Source of the DNA: Corynebacterium pacaense
GTDB taxonomy: Bacteria > Actinomycetota > Actinomycetes > Mycobacteriales > Mycobacteriaceae
Direction: 5' to 3'
Assembly (NCBI RefSeq): GCF_900169525.1
Contig: NZ_LT821239.1
Span: 62,001-126,000 of the forward strand
Length of the DNA: 64,000 nt
The notes beneath the pieces were generated by a model that saw nothing but the letters and a program-made list of their open reading frames with translations, was not told the origin of the DNA and did no database searches. Positions 34,582 through 43,745 of this stretch are shown piece after piece. The number at the start of each line of letters is the position of its first letter. Within the stretch, counting starts at the first letter, position 1. The translations under genes and the position numbers were made by a program.

Positions 34582-35607
34582 CTACCAGGCGTTCATCACG
34601 TTGAGCACCCGTTCGCGGGTGTTGTAGAGCTGGGAATTGAACTGCGCCCAGCTGTGGATGCCGGTCACCGGATAATCGGCTGTGGGGTTGAGCCCCTCGA
34701 GGCGCGCCTTGGCCTCCCAGGCCCTCGTCGAGGTCATGGCCACGAACTCCAGGACCGAACCCGTCATGCGGTGATCGACGCGGGTACCGTTGTCCGCCGG
34801 ACCCCAGAGACCGGAGGCGGCGGAGATGTATACGTCGGTCCCGTGCAGCCCCGCCATGTTCCAGAAGGGATCATTCTCGAAGCGGCGCGGGTTGATGATC
34901 GAGCCGTACATGGCGTTAACGTTGAACCCACCGGTATCGAGCATGGCCAGGCGGAGCATGGTCTGCATGCCGGGGGCCGTGGTGTTGAGGTACCCGGACC
35001 ATGACATGGCCTGCCGGAACTGGGCGGGGTGCTTGGCTGCGAGGTTGAGCGCGGCCGTACCACCCATGGACAGTCCCGCAATGGAGTTGTTGTTGCGGGC
35101 GACGCCGAAGTTGGCCTCAAGGTATGCGGGAAGCTCAGAGGTGAGGAAGGTCTCCCACATGTAGATCACGGGATCCGCCGAGGACAGTGACGCCTGCTGG
35201 TTCCAGTCAGCATAGAAGGAACCCGCACCACCGACGGGCATGACCAGCGTCAGGTTATAGTCCGCGTAGGCCGCGGCTGCATTGGTGTCCACCAGCCAGG
35301 CGTTGGAACGGTCGGTGGCACGCATGCCATCCAGAAGGTAGAGGGAGGCGTTTCCGCCTCGTTGGGCCGGTTGGATCTGAACGGGGATGTTTCGACCCAT
35401 GGCGGGTGAGTAGACATCACAGCGCTGGACCCACCAGTTGGCGGGATCCCAGTCACAGGAGCCTGTTGCGTCGGGGCGCAGCCAGTCACGGTTGGCTGCA
35501 GAGGCGGTTCCGGCGCCTACGACCATGAGACCCGCCGCGGTTGCGAGTGCCACCAGCATTGCGATGAGCCTTCGGCTCACCGCGCCGGCACGCGTAAATA
35601 CGGACAT
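34582..35607 (-). CDS. cmytB: Trehalose corynomycolyltransferase, short form
   Basis: 341 residues from ATG 35607, with GGAGGAG six bases upstream; an in-frame extension to 35694 is disfavoured. A signal peptide ends at GTASAAN (about residue 32). The antigen-85-type domain has the nucleophile Ser in NNSIAGLSMGGTAALNLAAKHPAQF and the family segment LTLVMPVGGAGSFYADWNQ, with the His in VTGIHSWAQF. No LGFP repeats follow, unlike cop1. It transfers corynomycolates to trehalose monomycolate and arabinogalactan at the outer face. In this family the tandem pair with cop1 (Rv3803c-Rv3804c in M. tuberculosis) is conserved. Confidence 0.95.
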   Translation of the reverse strand: MSVFTRAGAVSRRLIAMLVALATAAGLMVVGAGTASAANRDWLRPDATGSCDWDPANWWVQRCDVYSPAMGRNIPVQIQPAQRGGNASLYLLDGMRATDRSNAWLVDTNAAAAYADYNLTLVMPVGGAGSFYADWNQQASLSSADPVIYMWETFLTSELPAYLEANFGVARNNNSIAGLSMGGTAALNLAAKHPAQFRQAMSWSGYLNTTAPGMQTMLRLAMLDTGGFNVNAMYGSIINPRRFENDPFWNMAGLHGTDVYISAASGLWGPADNGTRVDHRMTGSVLEFVAMTSTRAWEAKARLEGLNPTADYPVTGIHSWAQFNSQLYNTRERVLNVMNAW

Positions 35608-35778
35608 GTTTCTCCTCCGGCAGAAAAAGTAGTTGTAACTCGGCGAGGATGCCACCGAACTCTCTTCGTGCCTATCTCGGTTTACGGCGCTCACGTTACC
35701 AAGTTGTAATCAGATCCGGTAGTCATGGGAGGAAACTGCCCGGGTTTTAGGGGTTCACTGGGAATCCCCCGTCCCCTC

Positions 35779-37734
35779 TCAGCGGGGTGAATCCAGATGG
35801 ATATCCACTGGCCAGGCTATCTGCGGCAGACCCTCCTGAAACTCCGCCGGGGTGGGGTCAAATTCTTTGAGAAGATCTTCAGGATCATTTGATATTTGCA
35901 GTGTCCTACCATCGGTGAGGGCATATTTGATGTTGGCCAGGAAACGATGCAGGGACATCGGCTCCCTGTAGACATGGAACAGATGCACGAGCTCGGGGTG
36001 GCGCAACGCCTGTCGTGCGCGGTAGGTGGTATCGAAGTCGATCCATCCCGGAGTGTAGGCGAGGGGTGTGGCTGATTCGGCGACCTGCCACTCCAGACCC
36101 ATGAGTTTGTCGTGGCCGATTCTTCCACCCTCGATGCGCGGCTGACGAGCGGCCAGCGGCGTGGCCAGACCGATGAGATCGGTCACCCGCACATCCAGCG
36201 GCGCGTTCATCGAGGACATGCCCAGGTTCACCAGGAACACCGTCGGCGGCAGATTCCCCAGATCCCCGGCCTCCGGACCCTCCATCCGCGGCGTGGTGAT
36301 CCAGGAATAGGTGTTCGGGTCCGTACCCACCAGAATGTTCAGCTGTTGGCCGGTCGGCCGCGCCAGCGTCTGATCCCGCATCACCTCGGTGAAATCATTC
36401 ATCGAATCGACGGTGAGGAAGTCCTCCGCATAAAGCGGCGGATTGTCCTGGTCGCGGTTGGTGAAGTCTATCCAGAAGTCTCGCTCATCCACGACGTCCT
36501 CACCGGTGTTCTCCCAGCCGTGGCCGTTGACGAAGACCACGGCGGAATAGATCCAGACCGCGACCACGAGAACCCCCGCAACGGCATCGCGCCAGCTGCG
36601 CTCGACGACATTGACCGGGATCACGGCCACCGGCAGCAGTATCGCGAACAACGGCAGCAGCAGCATCCGCCCGTGCATGAAATCCCCACCGACCCGGATC
36701 ACGTAGAGGAAGTGCACGAGCGCGCAGACAACGAGCACGCCGACGGCGACGCCCGGGGTCCGCAGACCCGTCCGGGTCAGGTGCCTTCCATAAGCGGCTG
36801 CTCCGAGCATACTTGCCGTTACCGCACCGGCCGCGAGCAGGATGGCCAGACCCAGCCACAGGTTGTAGGGTCCGGTGAAATCCTCCACGTAATCCCAGCC
36901 CGTGCCCCACATCGCATCGCTCGCGGATTTCGCCACCGCGGTGTGCGGGACAATCAGACCGTAATATCCCATGCGGAAGATCTGGTAGGCCAGTGGCAGC
37001 GGCAGGGCTGCGGCCAGGATGCCCGCCACCGAGCTTCTCGACGCCGCCGTCAGTAGCAACAGCACACCGGTCAGTCCACCGTAGAGTGCCAGTTCCGGAC
37101 GAACCAGCCAGCTCAGGCCCGACCAGAAGGCCAGGACATAGGTGACCGCGCCCGGATTGAAGAGTCCGTTTGCCTTGAACTTCGCATCCCCGGAAGCGGG
37201 ACCGGTGGACGCCCAGAGAACGAGCAGCAGCCACTGGACGGCGATCCACAACAGGGACAGGCCCCATTCCAGCCCCGAGGTGGCGAAGTCGCGGGCCGGG
37301 GAGAGACTGAAGTAGGCGATGATGCCGGCGGGCAATAAAACAGCGATCTTTCCGCGGTGCAGGTGCGCGGTACCCAGCACGCCCACCACCGCGGCCGCCG
37401 TGGTGAAGATGATGGCCAGCCACAACGCGATATCCTCAAGCCGCGCATCGGTGACCAGGGCGACGAGATAGATAAGGTACTGCCACAGCGTGGAGGTGTT
37501 GGTTTCCACCCGCTCCCCCGCGTTGAACACCGGGCCGTTGCCCGCCAGGAGGTTGCGGACGGTGCGCAGCACGATCAGCCCGTCATCACTGATCCATCTG
37601 CGTGTCCATCCCGCCCAGAAGGCGAAGATCCCGGCGGTGAGCGCAGCGAGGACAGCGGTGACCGCGGTGATACCGGGCGCTTTCGGGCGCTCCTGCACGA
37701 GTTCCGAATCCGGACGCGGGGCGGTTAACGTCAT
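35779..37734 (-). CDS. aftB: Terminal beta-(1->2) arabinofuranosyltransferase AftB
   Basis: 651 residues from ATG 37734; a GTG 18 bp earlier is in frame. AftB adds the terminal beta-1,2 arabinofuranose of arabinan, the site of mycolylation. It is a GT-C enzyme: about ten membrane helices in the first 430 residues and a C-terminal extracytoplasmic domain of about 200. The catalytic Asp pair lies in WTRRWISDDGLIVLRTVRNLLAG in the first loop. The sequence RVETNTSTLWQYL and the late HGRMLLLPLF block agree with Rv3805c. Position between the mycolyltransferases and ubiA is identical to mycobacteria. Confidence 0.95.
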   Translation of the reverse strand: MTLTAPRPDSELVQERPKAPGITAVTAVLAALTAGIFAFWAGWTRRWISDDGLIVLRTVRNLLAGNGPVFNAGERVETNTSTLWQYLIYLVALVTDARLEDIALWLAIIFTTAAAVVGVLGTAHLHRGKIAVLLPAGIIAYFSLSPARDFATSGLEWGLSLLWIAVQWLLLVLWASTGPASGDAKFKANGLFNPGAVTYVLAFWSGLSWLVRPELALYGGLTGVLLLLTAASRSSVAGILAAALPLPLAYQIFRMGYYGLIVPHTAVAKSASDAMWGTGWDYVEDFTGPYNLWLGLAILLAAGAVTASMLGAAAYGRHLTRTGLRTPGVAVGVLVVCALVHFLYVIRVGGDFMHGRMLLLPLFAILLPVAVIPVNVVERSWRDAVAGVLVVAVWIYSAVVFVNGHGWENTGEDVVDERDFWIDFTNRDQDNPPLYAEDFLTVDSMNDFTEVMRDQTLARPTGQQLNILVGTDPNTYSWITTPRMEGPEAGDLGNLPPTVFLVNLGMSSMNAPLDVRVTDLIGLATPLAARQPRIEGGRIGHDKLMGLEWQVAESATPLAYTPGWIDFDTTYRARQALRHPELVHLFHVYREPMSLHRFLANIKYALTDGRTLQISNDPEDLLKEFDPTPAEFQEGLPQIAWPVDIHLDSPR

Positions 37735-37808
37735 GAGGCCACATGCTATCACTGCATGTGGCCCCGGAAGCTAATGGACATGCTGGTCAGAGCATGTTCC
37801 TGAACGGA

Positions 37809-38813
37809 TCAGGCGAGAGCGGGCATGACATAGACCGCCATGACGATGCAGAACACCCAGGCCAGAGCCAGGACCTGGAGCACCCGGTCGCTCAGTGCGA
37901 CCTCGTCGGGTGCACCGCCGTCGCCGGTGTCCACACCCGCGGCGTAGCGCAGAATCGCCACCGCGAAGGGAACCATGGAGATCTGGTACCAGGGCCCGGC
38001 GTCGGAGGTGCCCTGGGAGAGGTCGAAGCCCCACAGCGCGTAGGACATCACCACCGCGGTGGCGGCCATAGTCCATACGAAGCGAAGGTAGGTCGGGGTG
38101 TAGCTCTCCAGGGACTTGCGGATCTTCGCACCCGTGCGCTCGGCGAGAAGGATCTCCGAGTAGCGCTTCCCGGAGGCCATGAACAGCGATCCGAAGGCGG
38201 CGACCAGCAGGAACCACTGCGAGAGCTCGATCCCCGCCGCTACACCACCGGCCATGGCGCGGAGCATGAAACCGGAGGAGACCAGGGCGATGTCGATCAC
38301 CGGCTGGTGCTTCCAGCCGAAGCAGTACCCCAGCTGGAGAATGATGTACACACCCACGACCATCGCCAGGGAGCGGCCATCGGTGGCCAGGAAGGACAGG
38401 CCGAGGGCGGCGATGATGAGTACCACCGCCATGGCGTAGGCGAGCGAGACCGGAAGCACGCCGGCCGCGATGGGCCGGAAGCGCTTGGTCGGGTGCTCGC
38501 GGTCGGCCTCGACATCGCGGGCATCGTTGACCAGGTAGATCGAGGAAGCCGCGCAACAGAAGACGACGAAGGCCAGCGCGATGTCGAGGAGGGTGCGCTG
38601 ATTGAAGATGGCATCCGCACCGGCCGCCAGCGGCGCGGCGAACACCAGGACGTTCTTCACCCACTGCTTCGGGCGAAGCGCCTTGATCATGGCATCGGGA
38701 AGATTCCTCGGGGGCTGCCTCTTCTTCGAATCGTTCTCGATCGCGGAGGTGTGCGGTTCAGAGCCCAGAAAAGCCTCATGCTCCGCAGGCTTTCCAGCTA
38801 CGTTCTCACTCAC
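37809..38813 (-). CDS. ubiA: Decaprenyl-phosphate phosphoribosyltransferase (DPPR synthase)
   Basis: 334 residues, UbiA prenyltransferase family, Rv3806c orthologue. It transfers 5-phosphoribose from PRPP to decaprenyl phosphate, the committed step toward the arabinose donor DPA. The Asp-rich motif is YLVNDARDVEADREHPTKRFRP (residues about 91-113), the second is in YSEILLAERTGAKIRKSLESY. About nine membrane helices follow a 40-residue polar N-terminus. The start overlaps the stop of the phosphatase gene by 4 bp (ATGA), so the two consecutive pathway enzymes are translationally coupled. Confidence 0.96.
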   Translation of the reverse strand: MSENVAGKPAEHEAFLGSEPHTSAIENDSKKRQPPRNLPDAMIKALRPKQWVKNVLVFAAPLAAGADAIFNQRTLLDIALAFVVFCCAASSIYLVNDARDVEADREHPTKRFRPIAAGVLPVSLAYAMAVVLIIAALGLSFLATDGRSLAMVVGVYIILQLGYCFGWKHQPVIDIALVSSGFMLRAMAGGVAAGIELSQWFLLVAAFGSLFMASGKRYSEILLAERTGAKIRKSLESYTPTYLRFVWTMAATAVVMSYALWGFDLSQGTSDAGPWYQISMVPFAVAILRYAAGVDTGDGGAPDEVALSDRVLQVLALAWVFCIVMAVYVMPALA

Positions 38814-39316
38814 GCGGTTGCCCTTTCAATCTTGTGGACGGCCTCAGCGGTGGCCGCACCCAGGATCGCTCCGGCGAGCACATCCGTGGGGTAGTGAACT
38901 CCGAGAACCATACGCGATAATGCCATCACCGGGATACCCAGCAGTGGCAGGGGTGAACGCGTGATACGCGAGAGATAGAACATCGTCGCCGTCGTGGAGG
39001 TGGAATGCGAGGAGGGAAAGCTCAGCCGGGACGGAGTTCCCACACCGATCCTGATCTCCTCGTCATGCGGCCTGGGACGGCGGACGATCCGCTTGAGCAC
39101 CACGGAGGCTGCGTGACTGAACAACGCTGCGGTGAACAGCCCCGCCCACTGCCTGCGTCTCCTTCGGTCCACGATAGCTCCGGCGGCACCCAGTGCCAGC
39201 CACCCCGCGGCGTGTTCGCCGAGGAGGCTCAGTCCCCTGGCCGCGGGGAGGACACCGGGAAGGTCGGCCAGGGCACCCTGGATCCCGACGAGGATCCGTG
39301 CTTCGCTACTGCTCAT
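38810..39316 (-). CDS. PAP2 phosphatase, decaprenylphosphoryl-5-phosphoribose phosphatase (Rv3807c-like)
   Basis: About 168 residues from ATG 39316, overlapping the glfT2 end by 11 bp. The PAP2 signature is complete: KRIVRRPRP, FPSSHSTSTTA and SRMVLGVHYPTDVLAG. It removes the 5-phosphate from DPPR to give decaprenylphosphoryl ribose, before DprE1/DprE2 make DPA; this assignment follows its mycobacterial counterpart and position between glfT2 and ubiA. Four to five membrane helices are visible. Confidence 0.88.
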   Translation of the reverse strand: MSSSEARILVGIQGALADLPGVLPAARGLSLLGEHAAGWLALGAAGAIVDRRRRRQWAGLFTAALFSHAASVVLKRIVRRPRPHDEEIRIGVGTPSRLSFPSSHSTSTTATMFYLSRITRSPLPLLGIPVMALSRMVLGVHYPTDVLAGAILGAATAEAVHKIERATA

Positions 39317-41276
39317 CGAAGACCTTTCCCCAGGACTCACGGCTGACCAGATCCCCATGGGCGCCGCGGTAGCGGGTGCGGAGCTCCTCGAAACGCTCCT
39401 CCACCTCCTGCTGGAGGCGGGTCGCCTCACCGGCCAGTTCCCTGGCCCTGTCACGGTCGCGTTTCCGGTAGACAACGCCGCGCCCGTCGGCGGTGGTCAC
39501 GGTCGCGCCGTCGACACGCGAAAGGCTGAACCAGCGTGCCTCGATGGGGGCGAAGTTGGCCTGCGGAACCTCATGATGTGCGGGGTTCTCCCTGGAGAGT
39601 GAGTGCTTGAGCCCCCTGGCGAGCCACACGGCCTTCTTCAGGGGAGCCAGACGGCCGCCGATGTCCTTGGTTGGAACGCCCGGCGCGCCGGAGGGCGAAG
39701 GCAGCTCGGCGGCGGTTGGCAGAACCACCGCGTCGGGGTAGGTTTTGCGGATCGCGGCGATCCGCGGCAACGAGGTATCCAGAATATCGAAGAGTTGCTC
39801 GGGTCCGGCCAGAAAATCCTTCATGGCTTCGTTCTGGATGGCCACGGTGGAGTATTCGAGACAGAGCAGGTGCTTGAAGGTCGCCTTCTGCATTGAGCGG
39901 ATGATTCCGTCGACCCGACCGTTGTGTGTCATCGCCGCGACGATCAGCCGGTTGCGCAGATGGAAATACGCCTGCCAGTCGATGGCGTCATCCTTGTCCG
40001 ACCAGGCCATGTGCCAGATCGCGATCCCGGGCCACGTGGCCGTGGGGAACCCCTGCGACCCTGCGCGCAGCCCGTACTCCACGTCATCCCATTTAATGAA
40101 CAGGGGAAGGGGTTGGCCGATCCGCTCCGCGACGACGCGGGGGATCATGCACATCCACCATCCGTTGAAATCCACGTCGATGCGACGATGCAGATCGCGG
40201 GAGTTCGGGGCGTCCGGCTTGTCGCCGAACCTGCCACGGTCCGACAGTGGGTGTTTGGCGAAGTCGTGATCATAATGAACATGGGGCGCCGCGGTCCACA
40301 TGAAGTCATGGTGGTTGATCACTTCACCCATGGAATGCAGATGGCTGCGTTCCTGCAGGTTGAGCATCTGGCCGCCGACGAGAATCGGTGATTTCGCGTA
40401 GCGCGCCACCTGGAGAGCCCGAAGGACGGAGTCCGGTTCGATGGCGATGTCATCATCCATGTAGAGAATGTAGGGGCTCTTCTTCGCCCCCGCGGCGCCG
40501 TCACCGTCAACGCCGCCGAGGGCCTCGAACATGATGCGGGAGTAGCCGCCGGAGCCGCCGAGGTTGCCCTGGCGGAACTCGAAGAATCGATCGCCGAAGG
40601 CGCCGGTCGCAGCCTTGTACCCCGGTTCATCCGAGGGGTGCCTGTTTCCCTGGTCGGGCATGATCACGGTATCGATCACCGCGTCCACGGCCGGATCGGA
40701 GGCCAGGGCTTCGAGTGCGGCCACGGCATCGGCGGGCCTGTTGAAGGTGGGGATGCCGATGGTCACACGCGGTTCGAAGGGGCCGACCTCGGTGCCGTCG
40801 GGCATGATCTGCGCTCCGGGTGCGACCGGTGCGAACCAGCCCGCCTCAATGATCTGCGCATCCGTTTCGGCGGTCATATCGAACCAGATCCAACCGCCGT
40901 CCTCGAAGGGCGCCAGGGACACCTCGAATTCAACGGTCTCATCCTTGACCACCGATCCGTCGATGCCGATCCTGGCCCCGTCAATCTTGGAGCGGTAGAG
41001 GTCCACCCTGGCCTCCCCGGCGACCTTCAGCTTCAAAACGACGGAGTCCAGCTGGGACCAGCGCCGCCAGTAGCTGGCGGGAAAGGCGTTGAAGTAGGTT
41101 TCAAACGACACCTCCGCACCAGCGGGCACGCTGACGCTGAAACGGTCCTCCCAGCTCAGGCGCTCCTTGTTGATCTCCGCTTCAAGCAGGTACAGGGACC
41201 TGACATCTGCTGGCTCGCCTCGCCGTGGCAGGAGCACGCGTTGGAGCTGCTCAACCGCCAGGTTCGTTGTGCTCAT
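39306..41276 (-). CDS. glfT2: Galactofuranosyltransferase GlfT2
   Basis: 656 residues, taking ATG 41276; in-frame starts upstream lack clear ribosome sites. This bifunctional GT2 enzyme polymerises the galactan of the cell wall from UDP-Galf with alternating beta-1,5 and beta-1,6 links. An N-terminal beta-barrel domain (about residues 1-150) precedes the GT-A core: VTIGIPTFNRPADAVAALEAL, QGNLGGSGGYSRIMFEAL, the DxD motif in YILYMDDDIAIEPDSVL and the catalytic Asp region FIKWDDVEYGLRAG, followed by HMAWSDKDDAIDWQAYFHLRN. The C-terminal helical domain is present, so the enzyme is complete. Confidence 0.96.
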   Translation of the reverse strand: MSTTNLAVEQLQRVLLPRRGEPADVRSLYLLEAEINKERLSWEDRFSVSVPAGAEVSFETYFNAFPASYWRRWSQLDSVVLKLKVAGEARVDLYRSKIDGARIGIDGSVVKDETVEFEVSLAPFEDGGWIWFDMTAETDAQIIEAGWFAPVAPGAQIMPDGTEVGPFEPRVTIGIPTFNRPADAVAALEALASDPAVDAVIDTVIMPDQGNRHPSDEPGYKAATGAFGDRFFEFRQGNLGGSGGYSRIMFEALGGVDGDGAAGAKKSPYILYMDDDIAIEPDSVLRALQVARYAKSPILVGGQMLNLQERSHLHSMGEVINHHDFMWTAAPHVHYDHDFAKHPLSDRGRFGDKPDAPNSRDLHRRIDVDFNGWWMCMIPRVVAERIGQPLPLFIKWDDVEYGLRAGSQGFPTATWPGIAIWHMAWSDKDDAIDWQAYFHLRNRLIVAAMTHNGRVDGIIRSMQKATFKHLLCLEYSTVAIQNEAMKDFLAGPEQLFDILDTSLPRIAAIRKTYPDAVVLPTAAELPSPSGAPGVPTKDIGGRLAPLKKAVWLARGLKHSLSRENPAHHEVPQANFAPIEARWFSLSRVDGATVTTADGRGVVYRKRDRDRARELAGEATRLQQEVEERFEELRTRYRGAHGDLVSRESWGKVFDEQ

Positions 41277-41592
41277 TGACGTATCTTCACCCTTCATCTT
41301 CGCTTGAGGCAGGGCCCCGGGTTTCCGGGCCACATTGATCTCACATTAACCTCCGTCAAGCGTAGTGGTCGGCCGCCCGCTTCACCGAACTCACGCGCCG
41401 CATTCTCGCTGGAAAGTGGCTGTGAATCCCTGCGTGTACGTTGCCGGTGAGTCGCAGGCGTGACCACCGCCCACCTCCTGGACACGGTCCGCACCATCGG
41501 GCGAAGGCCACTATCTGATCACGATCCATCGTTTTTGTGGAATGCGTCGCCCACGGCGACGTACCCTGGCGACCATGGAGACTAAGGCAACC
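41277..41592. other. Divergent promoter region of glfT2 and the DUF5129 gene
   Basis: 316 bp. On the glfT2 side there is TTGACG and TTAATG spaced too closely to be one promoter (around 41350-41375) and a GC-rich stem GGCCCCGG / CCGGGCC (41311-41331) in the leader. On the other side nothing clear is seen apart from short AT-rich patches near 41510-41535. No protein-coding frame was found. Confidence 0.35.
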
Positions 41593-43002
41593 ATGTCGAC
41601 TAAGACTACTGAGGCGACACTCCCAGTGAAGAGGGCCCTGTTCGGCATCACCGCGGCAGCCGGCTTGCTGCTGATCTCAATGCCCCTGGCAGCGGCCCAG
41701 TCCACCACGACGACACTCGATGTCTCCGTCCTGGACGGCGCGGACCAGATCACGCCGGAGGACGAGGACTTTCTGCGCGCGGAAACCCCCAAGATCGGGT
41801 TTCCCGAAGAGGTCAGGGCGGTCCGCTACATCACCTTCGCGGAAAACTCCAGCAACCTCAACGATGACGTGGAGAATCTCCTTCGCACCGAGCACCCCGA
41901 GTGGATCCAGTCCGACTCCTTCGCCCCGGGCGAACTGATCATCGTGGTCGGCTTCGACCCCCACGAGGTGGGCACCTACGCCGGTAATGACGTCGATTCC
42001 GCGATCGGCCTCTCAGAGCAGGGACGCCTCGGCGGTGTCAATGATTCCATGAAGCCACTGCTGCAGGATGGCCGTACCGCATCGGCGATGTACAAGGGCG
42101 CCGAGTCGGCCGCGGATCCCTCCGTGGTAGAGGAAACCGGTGGTGGCATCAATGGCAGAGTTGTCGCAGGAATCGCCGGCGGAGGCCTGGTGGCGGTCGG
42201 CGGGGCGGTTGCCGCGGCGGTGGTTGTCAGCAGGGGCAAGAAAGCGAAGAAACTGCGCACGGACTTCGATTACGCCAGCAACCATTACGGCGAGGTGGCC
42301 CAGCAGCTCGACGGGATCAACGTGAGAGCCCATTCCCTCACCTCCCCGCTCGCCGATGACGAGCTGCGCAGACAGTGGGAGGATGTGAACTCACGGTTCC
42401 TCGAGCTCAATGACACCTTCGGCACAATGGAGGCGCTGAACGCCTCCTCTGCGGATAAAGAGTTCCTCGCACACGCCGACGCCATTGAAAAGGCCCACAC
42501 CACGGTGACCCAGATGGAGACCGCACGGGAAAACATTGACACCCTATACAACATGGAGCACGGCGACGAGGGCGTCCGACGCCGCGAGCTCACCGAACTG
42601 CGCGAGGATGTGCAGGAGGCGCGCCACGAGATCGACGAAAAGGATTCGGTGCTCGACGGCACCCTCGCCGAACTCATCTCACGCCTGGAAGCGATGGATC
42701 CGGCTTCACAGTCCTTCATGGACGAGTACGCCCGGGTGATCAGGGATTACGCGGCCGCGCTGCGCGGTGTGGAGAGCCATCTGGAGAAGGTCGAACACAG
42801 CACCGACCGCTCCACCCCGACGATCTACGACGCAGATTGGCGGGTGGGTACCGGCTACAACGCCTTCGTGCCCTACTACATGATCAGCACATGGCACGCC
42901 GCGGACGTCCAGTCCGCCGCCGCCTCCGCGGGCACCAGCTCCACGCAGAACACCACCTTCAGCTCGGGCTTCTCCGGAGCCGGAGGAAGCTCCAGCTGGT
43001 AA
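41593..43002 (+). CDS. DUF5129 family exported membrane protein
   Basis: About 469 residues from ATG 41593 (AAGG five bases upstream); ATG 41575 is equally in frame. A signal peptide or anchor spans about residues 14-36 (ALFGITAAAGLLLISMPLAAAQ). The extracytoplasmic region (about 40-195) has the pattern of DUF5129 or TPM-like domains (VRYITFAENSSNLNDDVENLL). A Gly/Ala-rich helix (VVAGIAGGGLVAVGGAVAAAVVVS) is followed by a charged coiled-coil (about 225-410) and a tail rich in Ser/Gly ending FSSGFSGAGGSSSW. Function is unknown. It diverges from glfT2, sharing a 316-bp region, and its last 44 bp overlap the convergent PAP2 gene. Confidence 0.8.
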   Translation: MSTKTTEATLPVKRALFGITAAAGLLLISMPLAAAQSTTTTLDVSVLDGADQITPEDEDFLRAETPKIGFPEEVRAVRYITFAENSSNLNDDVENLLRTEHPEWIQSDSFAPGELIIVVGFDPHEVGTYAGNDVDSAIGLSEQGRLGGVNDSMKPLLQDGRTASAMYKGAESAADPSVVEETGGGINGRVVAGIAGGGLVAVGGAVAAAVVVSRGKKAKKLRTDFDYASNHYGEVAQQLDGINVRAHSLTSPLADDELRRQWEDVNSRFLELNDTFGTMEALNASSADKEFLAHADAIEKAHTTVTQMETARENIDTLYNMEHGDEGVRRRELTELREDVQEARHEIDEKDSVLDGTLAELISRLEAMDPASQSFMDEYARVIRDYAAALRGVESHLEKVEHSTDRSTPTIYDADWRVGTGYNAFVPYYMISTWHAADVQSAAASAGTSSTQNTTFSSGFSGAGGSSSW

Positions 43003-43489
43003 GGGCTGCGACGCCGGCGCCGAGCGCCCACCCGGCGAGGATGTCGCTCGGCCAGTGCACGCCGACGTACACGCGCGACAACCCGACAAGCAATGCAAGC
43101 AGCCACACCGCGCTCACCCACCACCGCCGCACAAGCAGGGTGAGCACCATGGCAAAGGCCGCCGCACCCACCGCGTGCCCGGAGGGCAGCGAGGCGTTGG
43201 TTTCCTCGACCAGCTGGGACGCGCCGGGCCGCTGCTTATCGACGACCTTCTTGAGCACGTGGCTGATGATGTTCGCGGCCCCCACCGCCACAGGCGGCCA
43301 GATCCTTCTCGTGGCACACCCGACGATGATCGAGTAGATCCACATGAAGGTGGGGCCGGTGAGGGTGGTGAACGCAATGACCAGCGGGGTCAGCCAGGCG
43401 AGGCGGTGGTTGATGAAGAGATCGAGAATCTGCTGATCGAGCACGCGCTCAACTGTACGGGAGCCACCGGGGAGTACTGCACACGCCAT
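42959..43489 (-). CDS. PAP2 family membrane phosphatase
   Basis: 176 residues; a GTG start at 43444 would shorten it. The PAP2 lipid phosphatase motif is complete: KKVVDKQRP (about 78-86), LPSGHAVGAAAF (about 100-111) and SRVYVGVHWPSDILAG (about 137-152). About five membrane helices. It may recycle polyprenyl diphosphates or dephosphorylate lipids; the substrate is unknown. This is the second PAP2 gene in the window and is only distantly like the one beside ubiA. It overlaps the DUF5129 gene tail to tail by 44 bp. Confidence 0.85.
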   Translation of the reverse strand: MACAVLPGGSRTVERVLDQQILDLFINHRLAWLTPLVIAFTTLTGPTFMWIYSIIVGCATRRIWPPVAVGAANIISHVLKKVVDKQRPGASQLVEETNASLPSGHAVGAAAFAMVLTLLVRRWWVSAVWLLALLVGLSRVYVGVHWPSDILAGWALGAGVAALTSWSFLRLRRSPS

Positions 43490-43745
43490 CTCGTGAAAAA
43501 GGCACCGTCACCGGGTTTCAAATGATCGTTTCCCCATGAATGAAACGCACGTTTCCCGCGGAGCCGGGCCCACCCCTGCCGAGATGCATTTAAACCCCGT
43601 CAACTGCTGATATCGGCTTCGCCCAGCGCCTCTGCGGCGCTCACCGCGTTGATGCAGGAGGGAAGACACGACCTTCAACGGATGACATGGGGGTATTGAT
43701 GTAGTCAGTACTGGTTGAACACGCCCTCAGAAAGGGACTCCCCCC

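Noticed and set aside
34582..43000. Long antisense frames along aftB, ubiA and glfT2
   Set aside because: Shadow frames of strongly conserved genes, with no ribosome sites or recognisable domains.
43490..43745. McbR-type or other regulator site before the cysteine synthase gene
   Set aside because: No TAGAC-N6-GTCTA or close variant is present; only weak promoter-like hexamers were seen.
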